DNA from: CAIUSP01 sp964594365
GTDB taxonomy: Bacteria; Actinomycetota; Thermoleophilia; Solirubrobacterales; 70-9
Length of the DNA: 64,000 nt
Direction of reading: 5' to 3'
Assembly (NCBI GenBank): GCA_964594365.1
Contig: CAZQMB010000006.1
Span: 17,696-81,695 of the forward strand
The notes under the pieces are model-generated. The model worked only from the letters and a program-made list of their open reading frames with translations. It was not told where the DNA came from and made no database searches. Numbering within the stretch: position 1 is the first letter of the stretch; each line of letters opens with the position of its first letter. Of this stretch, positions 52,914 to 61,983 are shown piece after piece. Position numbers and translations under genes: made by a program.

Positions 52914-52932
52914 TAGTTAGGCATCCAGTGGG
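52909..52932 (-). promoter_or_regulatory. Hairpin over the infC start codon
   Basis: CCCACT and AGTGGG pair exactly around a 12-base loop on the reverse strand, and the GTG start is in the second arm. It could limit infC initiation. The region upstream (131 bases to thrS) shows no other recognised motif. Confidence 0.35.
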
Positions 52933-53044
52933 TGTTCAAGCTGCGGGAGTCAGGGAAATGGAAGGTTCGGGCACGGACGCGTCAGCGAATCGTCTTCGGT
53001 TCGGTGCCTTGCATTGCCGGGAAGTGTAGCGATGCCACCATCGA

Positions 53045-55009
53045 TCAGCGTTCGACTCGCGATTCGAGGCGATCGATGAGGTCATCGATCGACATCTTCC
53101 CAAGATCACCCTGATCGTGAGAGCGCACCGAGACCTCCCCCTGCTCGGCCTCCTCGTCGCCGACCACGAGCATGAACGGCAACTTGGCCAGTTCGGCATC
53201 ACGGACCTTCTTTCCCACCGACTCGGACCTGCCGTCGATCCTCGCCCGGAAACCGGCACCGTCGAGCCGCTCGGCTACATCCGCCGAATAGTCGAGGTGG
53301 CGGTCCGCCACCGGCAGCACCCCGACCTGGACCGGGGCCAGCCAGAGGGGGAACCTGCCGCCGTAGTGTTCGATCAGTATCCCGACGAAGCGCTCCAGAG
53401 AGCCCAGCAGCGCACGATGGATCAGGACCGGGCGATGCTCGGAGTTGTCGGCCCCCGTGTAATGCAGATCGAATCGTTCCGGCATCGAGAAGTCGAGTTG
53501 GCAGGTCCCGCACTGCCAGGAGCGACCCAGCGCATCCGTGATGTGGAAGTCGATCTTCGGCCCGTAGAACGCCCCGTCGCCCGGATTGACCTTGTACTGC
53601 CGACCCATCGAATCGAGGGCCCCGGCGAGTGCCGCCTCCGCCTGTTGCCATTGTTCATCGGCGCCGATCGACTTCTCGGGGCGGGTCGAGAGCTCTACCT
53701 CGACCTGATCGAAGCCGAACCGGGAGTAGAGAGTGTCGATCGCCTGACAGATATCCGTTACCTCAGCTCCTATCTGCTCGGGAGTGCAGAAGACGTGAGC
53801 ATCGTCCTGGACGAAGGCCCTGACCCTGAGCAATCCATGCAGGACGCCCTCGCGCTCGTCGCGCGAGACCAGTCCGAACTCGGCCAAGCGCAGCGGAAGG
53901 TCCCGATACGAGTGACGGGTCGAACCGAACACGAGACAGGCGCCGGGGCAGTTCATCGGCTTCAACGCGAAGCGACGGTCGCCTTCCTCGGACCCCTCGG
54001 AGCTGGTGAAGAACATGTTCTCCCGGTAGTTCTCGAAGTGACCCGATCGGTGCCAGAGCTCCTCGTCGAGGATCTGCGGTGTCTTGATCTCCCGGTACCC
54101 GCGGCTCGACAGCTGCTCTCGCACCTGATCTTCGACCAGAGCCAGCAGCACGGTGCCCTCGGGCAACCAGAAGGGGATACCCGGAGCCTCCGGACGCATC
54201 ATGAAGAGATCCAACTCGGGACCGAGCCGCCGGTGGTCGCGCTCACGAGCCTGCTCCAGCCGCTCGAGGTGTTCTTCGAGGTCGGCTTTCTTGTGGAAGG
54301 CCGTTCCGTAGATCCGCGTGAGCATCTGGCGGGTTTCGTCGCCCCGCCAGTAGGCACCAGCGAGAGAGGTCAGTTTGAAGGCGCCGATCTTGCCGGTCGA
54401 CGGAGCATGCGGCCCCCGACAGAGATCCTCGAAGCCCCCATTCCGGTAGATCGAGACGCGATCCTCCCCCCCGGCTCGGAGATCCTCGATCAGTTCGACC
54501 TTGTAGTCCTGGTCCTGCTCACCGAAGTGCGCGATGGCCGACTCGCAGTCCAGCTCGCTGCGCTCGAACGGTTCGTCGGCTGCGATGTGCTCCGCCATCT
54601 TCTCCTCGATCCTCACCAGATCGTCCTCGCCGGGGGCGTTGCCGTCGGGGAACTCGATGTCGTAGTAGAAGCCGTCCGCAATAGGCGGGCCGATCGAGAT
54701 CTTCGCCTCGGGCCAGAGGTCCAGCACGGCCTCGGCGAGCACGTGAGCCGCGTCGTGTCGGATCAATTCGAGGGATTCGGCGCTGTCGGCGGTGACTATC
54801 TCGAGATCACCGCCGTCCTCGGGCAGTGGCCGGCCTAGATCCCGAAGCTCTCCGTCGACCTTGACCGCCAGAGCGGCACGAGCCAGACCCGGACCGATCT
54901 GTGCAGCCGCTTCGGCACCGGTGGAGCCCGCAGGGAGCTCGAGTTCGGTTCCGTCAGGGAGCTTGAGTTGGATCGAATCCGACACTCGGCTGATCCTAGA
55001 GGCAGGCAC
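53045..55009 (-). CDS. thrS: Threonyl-tRNA synthetase
   Basis: ThrS charges tRNA-Thr and edits Ser. The protein (about 646-654 residues) has the TGS domain (LPDGTELELPAGSTGAEAA), the editing domain with HDAAHVLAEAV and GFYYDIEFPDG, class II motifs with the zinc cysteine in FALKPMNCPGACLVF, motif 2 LAEFGLVSRDEREGVLHGL and the anticodon domain. Start 55009 or GTG 54985 (SDSIQLKLPDG); the second fits the usual N-terminus. It is divergent from the acylase gene. No T-box leader is seen in the 147 bases upstream. Confidence 0.96.
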   Translation of the reverse strand: MPASRISRVSDSIQLKLPDGTELELPAGSTGAEAAAQIGPGLARAALAVKVDGELRDLGRPLPEDGGDLEIVTADSAESLELIRHDAAHVLAEAVLDLWPEAKISIGPPIADGFYYDIEFPDGNAPGEDDLVRIEEKMAEHIAADEPFERSELDCESAIAHFGEQDQDYKVELIEDLRAGGEDRVSIYRNGGFEDLCRGPHAPSTGKIGAFKLTSLAGAYWRGDETRQMLTRIYGTAFHKKADLEEHLERLEQARERDHRRLGPELDLFMMRPEAPGIPFWLPEGTVLLALVEDQVREQLSSRGYREIKTPQILDEELWHRSGHFENYRENMFFTSSEGSEEGDRRFALKPMNCPGACLVFGSTRHSYRDLPLRLAEFGLVSRDEREGVLHGLLRVRAFVQDDAHVFCTPEQIGAEVTDICQAIDTLYSRFGFDQVEVELSTRPEKSIGADEQWQQAEAALAGALDSMGRQYKVNPGDGAFYGPKIDFHITDALGRSWQCGTCQLDFSMPERFDLHYTGADNSEHRPVLIHRALLGSLERFVGILIEHYGGRFPLWLAPVQVGVLPVADRHLDYSADVAERLDGAGFRARIDGRSESVGKKVRDAELAKLPFMLVVGDEEAEQGEVSVRSHDQGDLGKMSIDDLIDRLESRVER

Positions 55010-55156
55010 GGGCGGCGGGTCCGCCAGATCACCTCACGCGGATCGAATCTAGAATGTGATGTCCGTCACTCGATCCTGCTTTTCGGCTAGGCTGCCGCTA
55101 TCGCTCAAAGGTCGAAGGGCTCCGTACCCGTCCGACCACGATCAGGGAGGAATCAG

Positions 55157-57415
55157 TTGAGACACTCGAGGAAGCCAGTCCGGATCATCGCAGCAGTGGC
55201 AGGGGCCGTCGCGTCGATCCTCGTCGCCGCACCGATCGCCTCCGCAGGCGTGGCCGATTACGGCCGGAACGACTCGGGTGGCTTCCGCAACATCCTGCCT
55301 CCCGGGAGCGCCGGGGTCTTCGGTGGAGGCGCGTTCCTGGGGGCACCGCTTCCCGCCCATTTCTGGGATCAGCAGGCTCTCTACGAGGATCTCGTCTACG
55401 GAACACCAGGCCTCACCGACAGCGATATCTCCGACTACTTCAAGGATGCGACCTTCGGCGTGCGGCCCGCCGATATCGAGTCGACCGTACGCCCTCGAAA
55501 GGGCGTGACGATCCTGCGTGAGCGGGACTTCGGTGTGCCGAAGATCTACGGGACGACACGGGCCAACACGATGTTCGGCGCCGGCTACGCCGGTGCGGCG
55601 GATCGCCTCTTCCTCATGGACGTGCTCAGGCACACCGGCAGGGCGGAGTTGTCGACCTTCCTCGGCGGAGCGAACGTCGGTTCCGACAGCAACCAGTGGA
55701 ACTTCGCGCCGTACACAGAAGCTGACCTGAAGAAGCAGATCACCCGGTTCCCGAGGCAGTACGGAAAAGCAGGCCGTCAGGCAGTCTCGGATGTGAATTC
55801 CTACGTGGCGGGGATCAACCAGTACATCGCGGACGCCAAGGCGAATCGCAGAGGCGCAGTGATGCCGATCGAATACGCGGTCCTCTGGAACGAACCTCGA
55901 GTGATCGAGAATTGGAAGGCAACCGATGTAATCGCCACGGCTTCTCTGATCGGAGGCATCTTCGGTGCGGGCGGGGGCGGCGAGGTCGCGTCGGCCGAGG
56001 CCTACAACGATCTGGTCGTCGCCCTCGGCGCAGTCGAGGCAAAGGCCGTCTGGACCGACTTCCGGGCGAAGAACGACCCCGAGGCTCCCACCACCGTCTC
56101 CAAGAGGTTCCCGTACCAGACGGGGGATCCATTCCAGGGACGAGGCTTGGCTCTCCCCGACCCCGGAACCGTGGAGCGTTACCAGACGGCCTCCAGCCCG
56201 GTCCGGGCACCGCGTTCAGCGGCGCCGGACTTCGGGACCGATCTCAAGGCCAGCATCGGAGGGGTCGGTCACGCATCGAACTGGGAACTGATCCCCGGTA
56301 GACGGTCCACGACCGGCCACCCGATCGCGGTGATGGGACCGCAGGTCGGTTACTACATCCCGCAGGTGCTGATGGAGCAGGAGCTCCATGGTCCTGGAAT
56401 CGACACTCGGGGGGCGGCGTTTGCCGGGATCAACCTCGTCGTCCAACTGGGCCGAGGTCGCGACTATGCGTGGAGCGCCACGTCCGCGAGTGCCGATCTC
56501 ACGGACACCTTCGCCGAGCAGCTATGCGGCGGAAGTCAGACGAAGTACCTCTACAAGGGGAAGTGCCGCAACATGGAAGTGCTCAGCAAGCAGATCTCCT
56601 GGGAGCCGAACAACCTCGATTCGACCTCTCCTGGCACACGCAATCTGACCGCACTCCGGACCGTGCACGGCATCGTCACCCACTATGCCGAGGTGGACGG
56701 AAAGCCCGTCGCATACGTGACCGCGAGGACTACCTACGGACACGAGGCCGATTCGGTGATCGGCTTCTCGAAGCTGAACAGCCCGAATGCCGTGAAGAGC
56801 GCAGCGACCTTCGAGAAGGCCGCCCAGAAGATCAACTTCAGCTTCAACTGGGCCTATGTGGATGCGAACGACACCGCCTACTACCTGTCTGGTCTCTACC
56901 CGCAAAGAGCCACTGGTGTCTCCGGTGACTTCCCGGTGTGGGGTACCGGCAGGTACGACTGGAAGAACTTCAACCCGGCCAATCGGACTATGGCCCAGAT
57001 TCCCCCCTCCCAGCATCCCAAGGGCAGGAACCCCGACGTGCTCGTGTCGTGGAACAACAAGTACGCACCGGGCTTCTCCTCATCTGATGACAACTGGAGC
57101 TACACCTCCAATCACCGATCCAACATGATCTCGGACAAGCTCCAGCCCGGAGTNNNNNNNNNNNNNNNNNNNNNNNNNNNNNNNNNNNNNNNNNNNNNNN
57201 NNNNNNNNNNNNNNNNNNNNNNNNNNNNNNNNNNNNNNNNNNNNNNNNNNNNNTGCGACTCCGATCCCGCCCCCGACTGCTTCGACCGGAACCGGAGCAG
57301 GGTGACCTCGGCTGCGCCGACCTTCTACGGCGACATCGTGTACACGAGCTTCCCGTTCCAGAATCGACCTACCTTCCAGCAGGTCATCACCACCACCAAG
57401 AAGCTCCGCCGCTGA
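55157..57415 (+). CDS. Secreted penicillin-acylase-family (Ntn) amidohydrolase, interrupted by assembly gap
   Basis: The 752-residue frame starts TTG 55157 with GGGAGG upstream. A signal peptide (IIAAVAGAVASILVAAPIASA) is followed by a pro-chain (RERDFGVPKIYGTTRANTMF, GYAGAADRLFLMDVLRHTGRA) and the autocleavage region GVGHASNWELIPGRRSTTGH near residue 375, whose Ser before Asn-Trp is the likely new N-terminal nucleophile. Later blocks (NLVVQLGRGRDYAWSATSAS, FSFNWAYVDANDTAYYLSGL) fit the beta chain. The 100-N run at 57154-57253 hides about 33 residues or an unknown number; the frame stays open across it and the end FPFQNRPTFQQVI is family-like. Such enzymes hydrolyse beta-lactams, acyl-homoserine lactones or other amides; the substrate here is unknown. 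Confidence 0.85.
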   Translation: MRHSRKPVRIIAAVAGAVASILVAAPIASAGVADYGRNDSGGFRNILPPGSAGVFGGGAFLGAPLPAHFWDQQALYEDLVYGTPGLTDSDISDYFKDATFGVRPADIESTVRPRKGVTILRERDFGVPKIYGTTRANTMFGAGYAGAADRLFLMDVLRHTGRAELSTFLGGANVGSDSNQWNFAPYTEADLKKQITRFPRQYGKAGRQAVSDVNSYVAGINQYIADAKANRRGAVMPIEYAVLWNEPRVIENWKATDVIATASLIGGIFGAGGGGEVASAEAYNDLVVALGAVEAKAVWTDFRAKNDPEAPTTVSKRFPYQTGDPFQGRGLALPDPGTVERYQTASSPVRAPRSAAPDFGTDLKASIGGVGHASNWELIPGRRSTTGHPIAVMGPQVGYYIPQVLMEQELHGPGIDTRGAAFAGINLVVQLGRGRDYAWSATSASADLTDTFAEQLCGGSQTKYLYKGKCRNMEVLSKQISWEPNNLDSTSPGTRNLTALRTVHGIVTHYAEVDGKPVAYVTARTTYGHEADSVIGFSKLNSPNAVKSAATFEKAAQKINFSFNWAYVDANDTAYYLSGLYPQRATGVSGDFPVWGTGRYDWKNFNPANRTMAQIPPSQHPKGRNPDVLVSWNNKYAPGFSSSDDNWSYTSNHRSNMISDKLQPGXXXXXXXXXXXXXXXXXXXXXXXXXXXXXXXXXXCDSDPAPDCFDRNRSRVTSAAPTFYGDIVYTSFPFQNRPTFQQVITTTKKLRR
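57154..57253. other. Assembly gap (100 N) inside acylase gene
   Basis: Exactly 100 N, the usual placeholder for a gap of unknown size. The flanking frame is open by chance or by true length; missing residues cannot be counted. Confidence 0.98.
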
Positions 57416-57439
57416 ACCGGCGGGCTGTTTCGTCGGCCG

Positions 57440-59197
57440 CTAACCCTCACTGCAGAGTCGCGCACCCGCACCGACGGGTAGCGCGATTCTCCACGGCCTC
57501 GGGGAGCGGTCCGCAGGGAAGGCGATCCTGAAGGCTCTTCGGAGGGCGACCGATCCGATGCCGACCCGACGCTCCCCGAACCTCGAGACCGCGATATCGA
57601 CCGGTCTGCTCCGGGCATCGTCCACGATGAGCACGATCGAGCCTCCGGGCTGGATCCGCGCGATCTCACGGGTGCGAGCTCTCCCCCGAGTCCGGATGAA
57701 CCTGCACCGGCCGGTCAACGCGGCGTCTCGAACGCGACGAGGCTGGATCTGTTCCAGCGGGACGAGCACGGCGTCCACGATGTCCTTCGTCTCCTGACTG
57801 GCGGCTCGCAGACTCTCGGGGGTGTATGCGACGCTTCCGAACCTCCCGATCGATCTCCTGTCCAGGGTCGCTCGCCACTGCGAGAAGGCTCCCGGGGACC
57901 CGAACGGAGCCACCACGTCCGATATCTGGAGGAGCGGGTCACTCTCGGGACCAGCGATTGCGAGTGCGGTCTCGGCGGCCCTCGCCGTCTCCCCGTGATC
58001 GCGAAGGCCCGAGGCCGACTTGCCGTAGATGCTCCCGTTCGCCAACAGTCCCAACCCGAGCACCCCGAGTAGGAACCCGACCCCGAGCGGGCGCCAACGG
58101 ATCGCTGGTGAGATCTCACAGAAGATCCAGATCACACACAGGACCGTGAAATAGAGATATCGAGGCGAGGTTGCCTGACGGTCGGGGTCCGACATTCCGA
58201 ACGCGATGAGGAACGCGAAGGTCAAGAGCATCGCTCCCGGCACGAGTACGCGCGACGAAATCCGCGAACCATCCCTGCGCCAGAGCCAGAAGATGCCAAT
58301 GCAGGCGATGACCAGGAGCACGTAGCCAGGAGAGAGGTTGAAGTCGAGGCCTCCCGATGCGTCGAGGCGGTAGAAGGCGCCGGTGACGGCCGCGAGGGCG
58401 GCGGCTGGAGTGTCGACGAGAGAAGAAGGGAGATGGGTGAAGTTACCGGCGGAGACGGGGTCATCGAAGAAGCTGAGGTCCGGAGAGAGAGCCCGCGTCC
58501 AGACACTCCAGGCGAGGAAGAAGAGCAGAGCCGGAGCCACGATCCAGATGCGTGAGCTCCACGACCGGTCCCTGATCAAGACCAGTACTGCGACTCCAGT
58601 CAGGAACGGAAGAGCACCGCTGTGCGAGAGCAGCGCGCATACCAGCAGGAACGACGCCAGGAGGTCGAACCAAGGCTGCCTGCGGTCCGCAGCGAGCATC
58701 GCACCGAGACCGAGGACGATCGGAGTGAGGATGACGATTCCGTAGGCGCTGGCGGTGACTACCCAGGCCGACCCGAGGAAGAGCAGAGGCGAAGCGCAGG
58801 CGACGATCAGCCAGCCGTTGACCCGGGGTCGGAGGTAGAGGAAGAGAAGCCACACGACCGAGATCTGGAGGGCGAGGCAGATGAGTCTGAACGGCAGATA
58901 CGACCCAGCGCCGAAGACCTCCAGCACGGCCCGGTAGAGGAGCACATTGAGGAAGATCAGGTGTCCGTTGGTGCCGTGCAGCGCCCACTCCAGAGACGCG
59001 TTGGGGAAGAAGCTGAAACGCGACCACTCATCAGAGAAGAAGTACTCGCCCTCGGTCAGGACGAGGAACCAGATCCCCGCCAGTACCGAAACGACTGCTA
59101 ACGCGAACATCGGCGCGCGCGGGCTGTCGACCTGGCTCAGCCTGCCGGCCAGACCCGGACCACCAGAAGCCGAAGATCCAGTTCTCCCCTGTGCCAT
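57440..59197 (-). CDS. Polytopic membrane protein, possible GT-C-type glycosyltransferase
   Basis: The 585-residue protein has about 11 hydrophobic segments through residue 420 and a C-terminal soluble domain of about 160 residues. After the first helix it has EGEYFFSDEWSRFSF with D56-E57, resembling the acidic catalytic motif in the first outer loop of GT-C transferases that use lipid-phosphate sugars. No other family motif is clear, so the name is tentative. It converges on the acylase gene with 24 bases between. O-antigen-ligase-like or simple membrane proteins are alternatives. Confidence 0.6.
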   Translation of the reverse strand: MAQGRTGSSASGGPGLAGRLSQVDSPRAPMFALAVVSVLAGIWFLVLTEGEYFFSDEWSRFSFFPNASLEWALHGTNGHLIFLNVLLYRAVLEVFGAGSYLPFRLICLALQISVVWLLFLYLRPRVNGWLIVACASPLLFLGSAWVVTASAYGIVILTPIVLGLGAMLAADRRQPWFDLLASFLLVCALLSHSGALPFLTGVAVLVLIRDRSWSSRIWIVAPALLFFLAWSVWTRALSPDLSFFDDPVSAGNFTHLPSSLVDTPAAALAAVTGAFYRLDASGGLDFNLSPGYVLLVIACIGIFWLWRRDGSRISSRVLVPGAMLLTFAFLIAFGMSDPDRQATSPRYLYFTVLCVIWIFCEISPAIRWRPLGVGFLLGVLGLGLLANGSIYGKSASGLRDHGETARAAETALAIAGPESDPLLQISDVVAPFGSPGAFSQWRATLDRRSIGRFGSVAYTPESLRAASQETKDIVDAVLVPLEQIQPRRVRDAALTGRCRFIRTRGRARTREIARIQPGGSIVLIVDDARSRPVDIAVSRFGERRVGIGSVALRRAFRIAFPADRSPRPWRIALPVGAGARLCSEG

Positions 59198-59226
59198 GAG
59201 GCGGGAAGGCTAGAGGCTCCCGAACG

Positions 59227-59258
59227 ACAGACCGGCCGCGTGCTTGCGGCCGGTCTGT
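59227..59258. terminator. Perfect 13-bp stem-loop between two reverse-strand genes
   Basis: ACAGACCGGCCGC pairs exactly with GCGGCCGGTCTGT around a 6-base loop. It lies after the secreted tandem-domain gene (stop 59290) and before the membrane protein start (59197). No U tract follows; it probably terminates the first gene. Confidence 0.6.
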
Positions 59259-59289
59259 TCCAACGCAATCTGTCCGAAGCGAGTGACCG

Positions 59290-59964
59290 CTACATGGGGT
59301 CGACGCGGAACTTCTTGCGCACCGGATTGGCCTTCTTGAAGAAGACCGCCGTGTCGCTCTTCATCCTCCAGCCGTCTGGGAGATCGCCCGAAGGAATCGA
59401 GAGGAACTGTTTGAAGTAACCCACGGCGCTCTTGCAGGTGACGATCGATCCCTTGGGGATGATCAGCTTGTAATAACCCTTGGGGAAGCTGAGCGGTCCG
59501 ATCTGGTCGTTGTTCAGCACCTTGAAAGCACCGGGACAAACCACGCCGCTCGGAGTGGGCGGAGTCGGGCCAGGCGTGGGGCCGGGCGTGGGGCCGCTCA
59601 CCTTCCGGACGCCGAACTTACGGCCCCCGTTCTTGAGGAAGTTCGCCTTTCCGGTATCGATGGCGCTGACCGTCCACCCACCTCCGAGATTGCCGTCGTA
59701 GTCCTGCAGGAACTTCGAGAACTTGGTCGAGGCGAGCGAACAGGTGAAGCTCGGGTTGCTGGTCAAGATCACGAGCTGGTAATTCCCCTTTGGAAAGTAC
59801 GCAGCACCGATGTGATCGTTGTGCAGGACCTTGAAGGTCCCCGGACAGTTGGTGGCTGCCTCGCTGCGCTCTGCATTGAAAGCGAACAGCGCTGCCACCG
59901 AGGCCAACGCCGCACCGAAGGCGAACACTCTCGTTCTGGATACGTTTCTGCCAACTGAGGTCAT
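59290..59964 (-). CDS. Secreted protein with two copies of an ~80-residue domain, unknown function
   Basis: The 224-residue protein has a signal peptide (FAFGAALASVAALFAFNAERSEA) and then two similar domains. The first (about 40-121) begins CPGTFKVLHNDHIGAAYFPK, the second (about 143-224) CPGAFKVLNNDQIGPLSFPK; each goes on with a Tyr/Lys-rich strand, a second Cys, a K-F or Y-F-x-Q/K-F-L motif, a GGW/DGW turn and a basic end (KFGVRKV, KKFRVDP). A GPTPGPTPGPTPPTPSG linker joins them. Each domain has two cysteines that could form a disulfide. I do not recognise the domain. Binding to cell wall, nucleic acid or protein is possible but not shown. Confidence 0.75.
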   Translation of the reverse strand: MTSVGRNVSRTRVFAFGAALASVAALFAFNAERSEAATNCPGTFKVLHNDHIGAAYFPKGNYQLVILTSNPSFTCSLASTKFSKFLQDYDGNLGGGWTVSAIDTGKANFLKNGGRKFGVRKVSGPTPGPTPGPTPPTPSGVVCPGAFKVLNNDQIGPLSFPKGYYKLIIPKGSIVTCKSAVGYFKQFLSIPSGDLPDGWRMKSDTAVFFKKANPVRKKFRVDPM

Positions 59965-60062
59965 CGAGTCAAATCCTCCTGTCTGGATTCCAAGATCATC
60001 GATTGGTTGATGGTGACCTCGGAGACTACCCCCGTCATAGGCGGCGGTAACCTTCGATCAAC

Positions 60063-61091
60063 GTGTCACCACTCACCTTGAACACGGGCCTGCGTCGGAA
60101 GTACCGGCGCTGGCGGGAGGATGCATCACTTCGGAAGGCGATCAGACGCGCCCGGTCAGAGGCGCGGCGCCTCGCGACCCCTGAATCCAATCGTGAACTG
60201 CTCTCGGTGAGGCACCGGTACGCGTCATGGCTCGCTGCGGGCAATCACCGGCCGCTCGAGGAGATGGCCGCTCCGAGCGGGTCCGATTTGCACCTCGGTG
60301 AGTACGACCTGCCAGAGGTGCGAGGTGATCGCCTGGACGCTGGCATCCTCCGCAAGGCGATCCTCCAACACGGCGCCTTGATCGTCCGCGGCTTGATAGA
60401 GCGGGATCGCGCTGAAGGCTTCGCCGCTGGTATCGATCGAGCATACGCCTCACGATCTTCAGCGAACGGCGATGGAGCCTACGCGCCATTCCTCCCGTCT
60501 CCTCCCTACACACAGACACAGCTCGACGAGTTCCGGCCGTGGATCGAGGAGTCGGGGGGCCTGCTCGCCGTCGACTGCCCCGGTCTCCTCGCAGAGATGC
60601 TCGAATTCCTCTCCGAAGCTCGCCTGAAAGAGATCGTGGATGACTATCTGGGCGGGCCGGGCCTCATCTCGGCGCACAAGACGACGCTCCGCAAGGTCGA
60701 GCCGGGAACCAGACCCGGCTGGCACCAGGACGGAGCGTTCATGGGAAAGGTGAGGAGTCTCAACCTGTGGCTCGCGCTCTCGCGCTGTGGCGACGAGGCT
60801 CCGGGGATGGACGTCCTCCCCGCTCGGCTGGACGACTTCGTGGAGACCGGCGGCGAAGGGACCATGGTGGCCAATCAGGTCTCTCAGGCGAAGGCTGAGA
60901 AGGCGGCCTCGGCGGCGGGCGTGGGAATCGTCCGCCCCATCTTCGATCCGGGAGATGCGCTCATCTTCGACGAGATGTTCCTCCATGCAACGGCCGCCGA
61001 TGGAGAGATGACCAAGCCCCGTTACGCGATCGAGAGCTGGTTCTTCACTCCCGCCGCCCTCCCACCTGGCTACGTGCCGATCGCGATCTGA
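60063..61091 (+). CDS. Phytanoyl-CoA dioxygenase (PhyH)-family Fe(II)/2-oxoglutarate oxygenase
   Basis: The 342-residue protein has a basic helical N-terminus, then a jelly-roll with the metal pair H-x-D in PGWHQDGAFMG near residue 220, the distal histidine in MFLHATAAD near 307 and the 2-oxoglutarate-binding Arg in KPRYAIESWFF near 320. PhyH-family enzymes hydroxylate lipids, ectoine or natural products; the substrate here cannot be told. Start GTG 60063. It heads a forward trio with a DsbA-like and a DUF4239-like gene. Confidence 0.82.
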   Translation: MSPLTLNTGLRRKYRRWREDASLRKAIRRARSEARRLATPESNRELLSVRHRYASWLAAGNHRPLEEMAAPSGSDLHLGEYDLPEVRGDRLDAGILRKAILQHGALIVRGLIERDRAEGFAAGIDRAYASRSSANGDGAYAPFLPSPPYTQTQLDEFRPWIEESGGLLAVDCPGLLAEMLEFLSEARLKEIVDDYLGGPGLISAHKTTLRKVEPGTRPGWHQDGAFMGKVRSLNLWLALSRCGDEAPGMDVLPARLDDFVETGGEGTMVANQVSQAKAEKAASAAGVGIVRPIFDPGDALIFDEMFLHATAADGEMTKPRYAIESWFFTPAALPPGYVPIAI

Positions 61092-61098
61092 GCGGCGA

Positions 61099-61983
61099 GT
61101 GACCACGGCCGAGATCTCGATCACCGAGTTCACCGACCCGATCTGCCCATGGGCATGGTCGGCCGAACCCCACAGGCTCAAGTTGATCTGGACCTACGGA
61201 GACTCCCTCGCCTGGGAGGCCCGGATGGTCGGACTCGCAGAGGACCCTGAGGTGATCGCCTCGCGCTTCACCCCCGAGCAGATGGCTGGGAACCTCGCCG
61301 TGATCGCCGCGCGATTCGGGATGCCGATCTACGACGAGGTGCCCGAGCGGATGTTCGCCAGCTTCCCCGCCTGCCGGGCGGTCGTCGCCGTGAGACTCAA
61401 CCAATCGGACCGTTCCTATCCACTCCTTCGCGAACTGCGCAAGCGGTGCTTCTCTGAAGAGCCGATCGACGAACCCGCAGTGATCGGGGCGGCGGCCCAA
61501 GCCGTGGGACTGGATCCGGAGGCTCTCACCGCCTGGCTCGCCGATGACGCAACCGAGGAGGCCTTCCGGGACGACATGGCCTCTGCCAGGGAACCCACGG
61601 CGGCGGCGCTGGCGGTGAAACGCAAGTTGGCCCAATGGGAGAGCGGGTGGCGCTACACCTGCCCGTCCTACGTCCTGAGGTCGTCCGATCGGGAGATCAC
61701 CGCCCCAGGGTTCCAGCCCTACGAGACCTACGAAACGGCGATCGCCAACCTCGCCCCTGATCTGGAGCAGCGTCCTCCAGCCGATAGCGTCGAGGAGGCG
61801 CTGGCGTGGTCCCAGGCAAGAGGAGAGGGGACACTCGCGACCGTCGAGATCGCGGCCTTGATGGGTCGGGATCCGGGAAGCCCGGATTCGGTCGCCGCCG
61901 ACTTGCGCCCGGAACTGGATGCGGCTGGCGCGGTCGAGCAGGTGATCGGATCGGGGTCTCTCTGGAGTCTGGCTGAGTCGTGA
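61099..61983 (+). CDS. DsbA-family thioredoxin-fold protein lacking the second active-site cysteine
   Basis: The 294-residue protein has a thioredoxin fold with the active-site-like ITEFTDPICPWAWSAEP near residues 8-24, so the motif is CPWA in place of CPWC. An all-helical insert follows (VPERMFASFPACRAVVAVRL) and the cis-Pro segment CPSYVLR. It resembles the FrnE/DsbA-like cytosolic branch. With one cysteine it is more likely an isomerase-like, glutathione- or mycothiol-type transfer protein or an adaptor than a dithiol oxidase. No signal peptide. GTG 61099 is seven bases past the PhyH stop; GTGA overlaps the next gene. Confidence 0.8.
   Translation: MTTAEISITEFTDPICPWAWSAEPHRLKLIWTYGDSLAWEARMVGLAEDPEVIASRFTPEQMAGNLAVIAARFGMPIYDEVPERMFASFPACRAVVAVRLNQSDRSYPLLRELRKRCFSEEPIDEPAVIGAAAQAVGLDPEALTAWLADDATEEAFRDDMASAREPTAAALAVKRKLAQWESGWRYTCPSYVLRSSDREITAPGFQPYETYETAIANLAPDLEQRPPADSVEEALAWSQARGEGTLATVEIAALMGRDPGSPDSVAADLRPELDAAGAVEQVIGSGSLWSLAES

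Noticed and set aside
53117..54838. Long forward frame of 573 codons
   Set aside because: It is antisense to thrS, whose motifs are unambiguous; composition is a mirror of high-GC codon bias.
55010..55156. Possible T-box or other riboswitch before thrS
   Set aside because: No T-box sequence, specifier loop or terminator pair could be found in the 147 bases.
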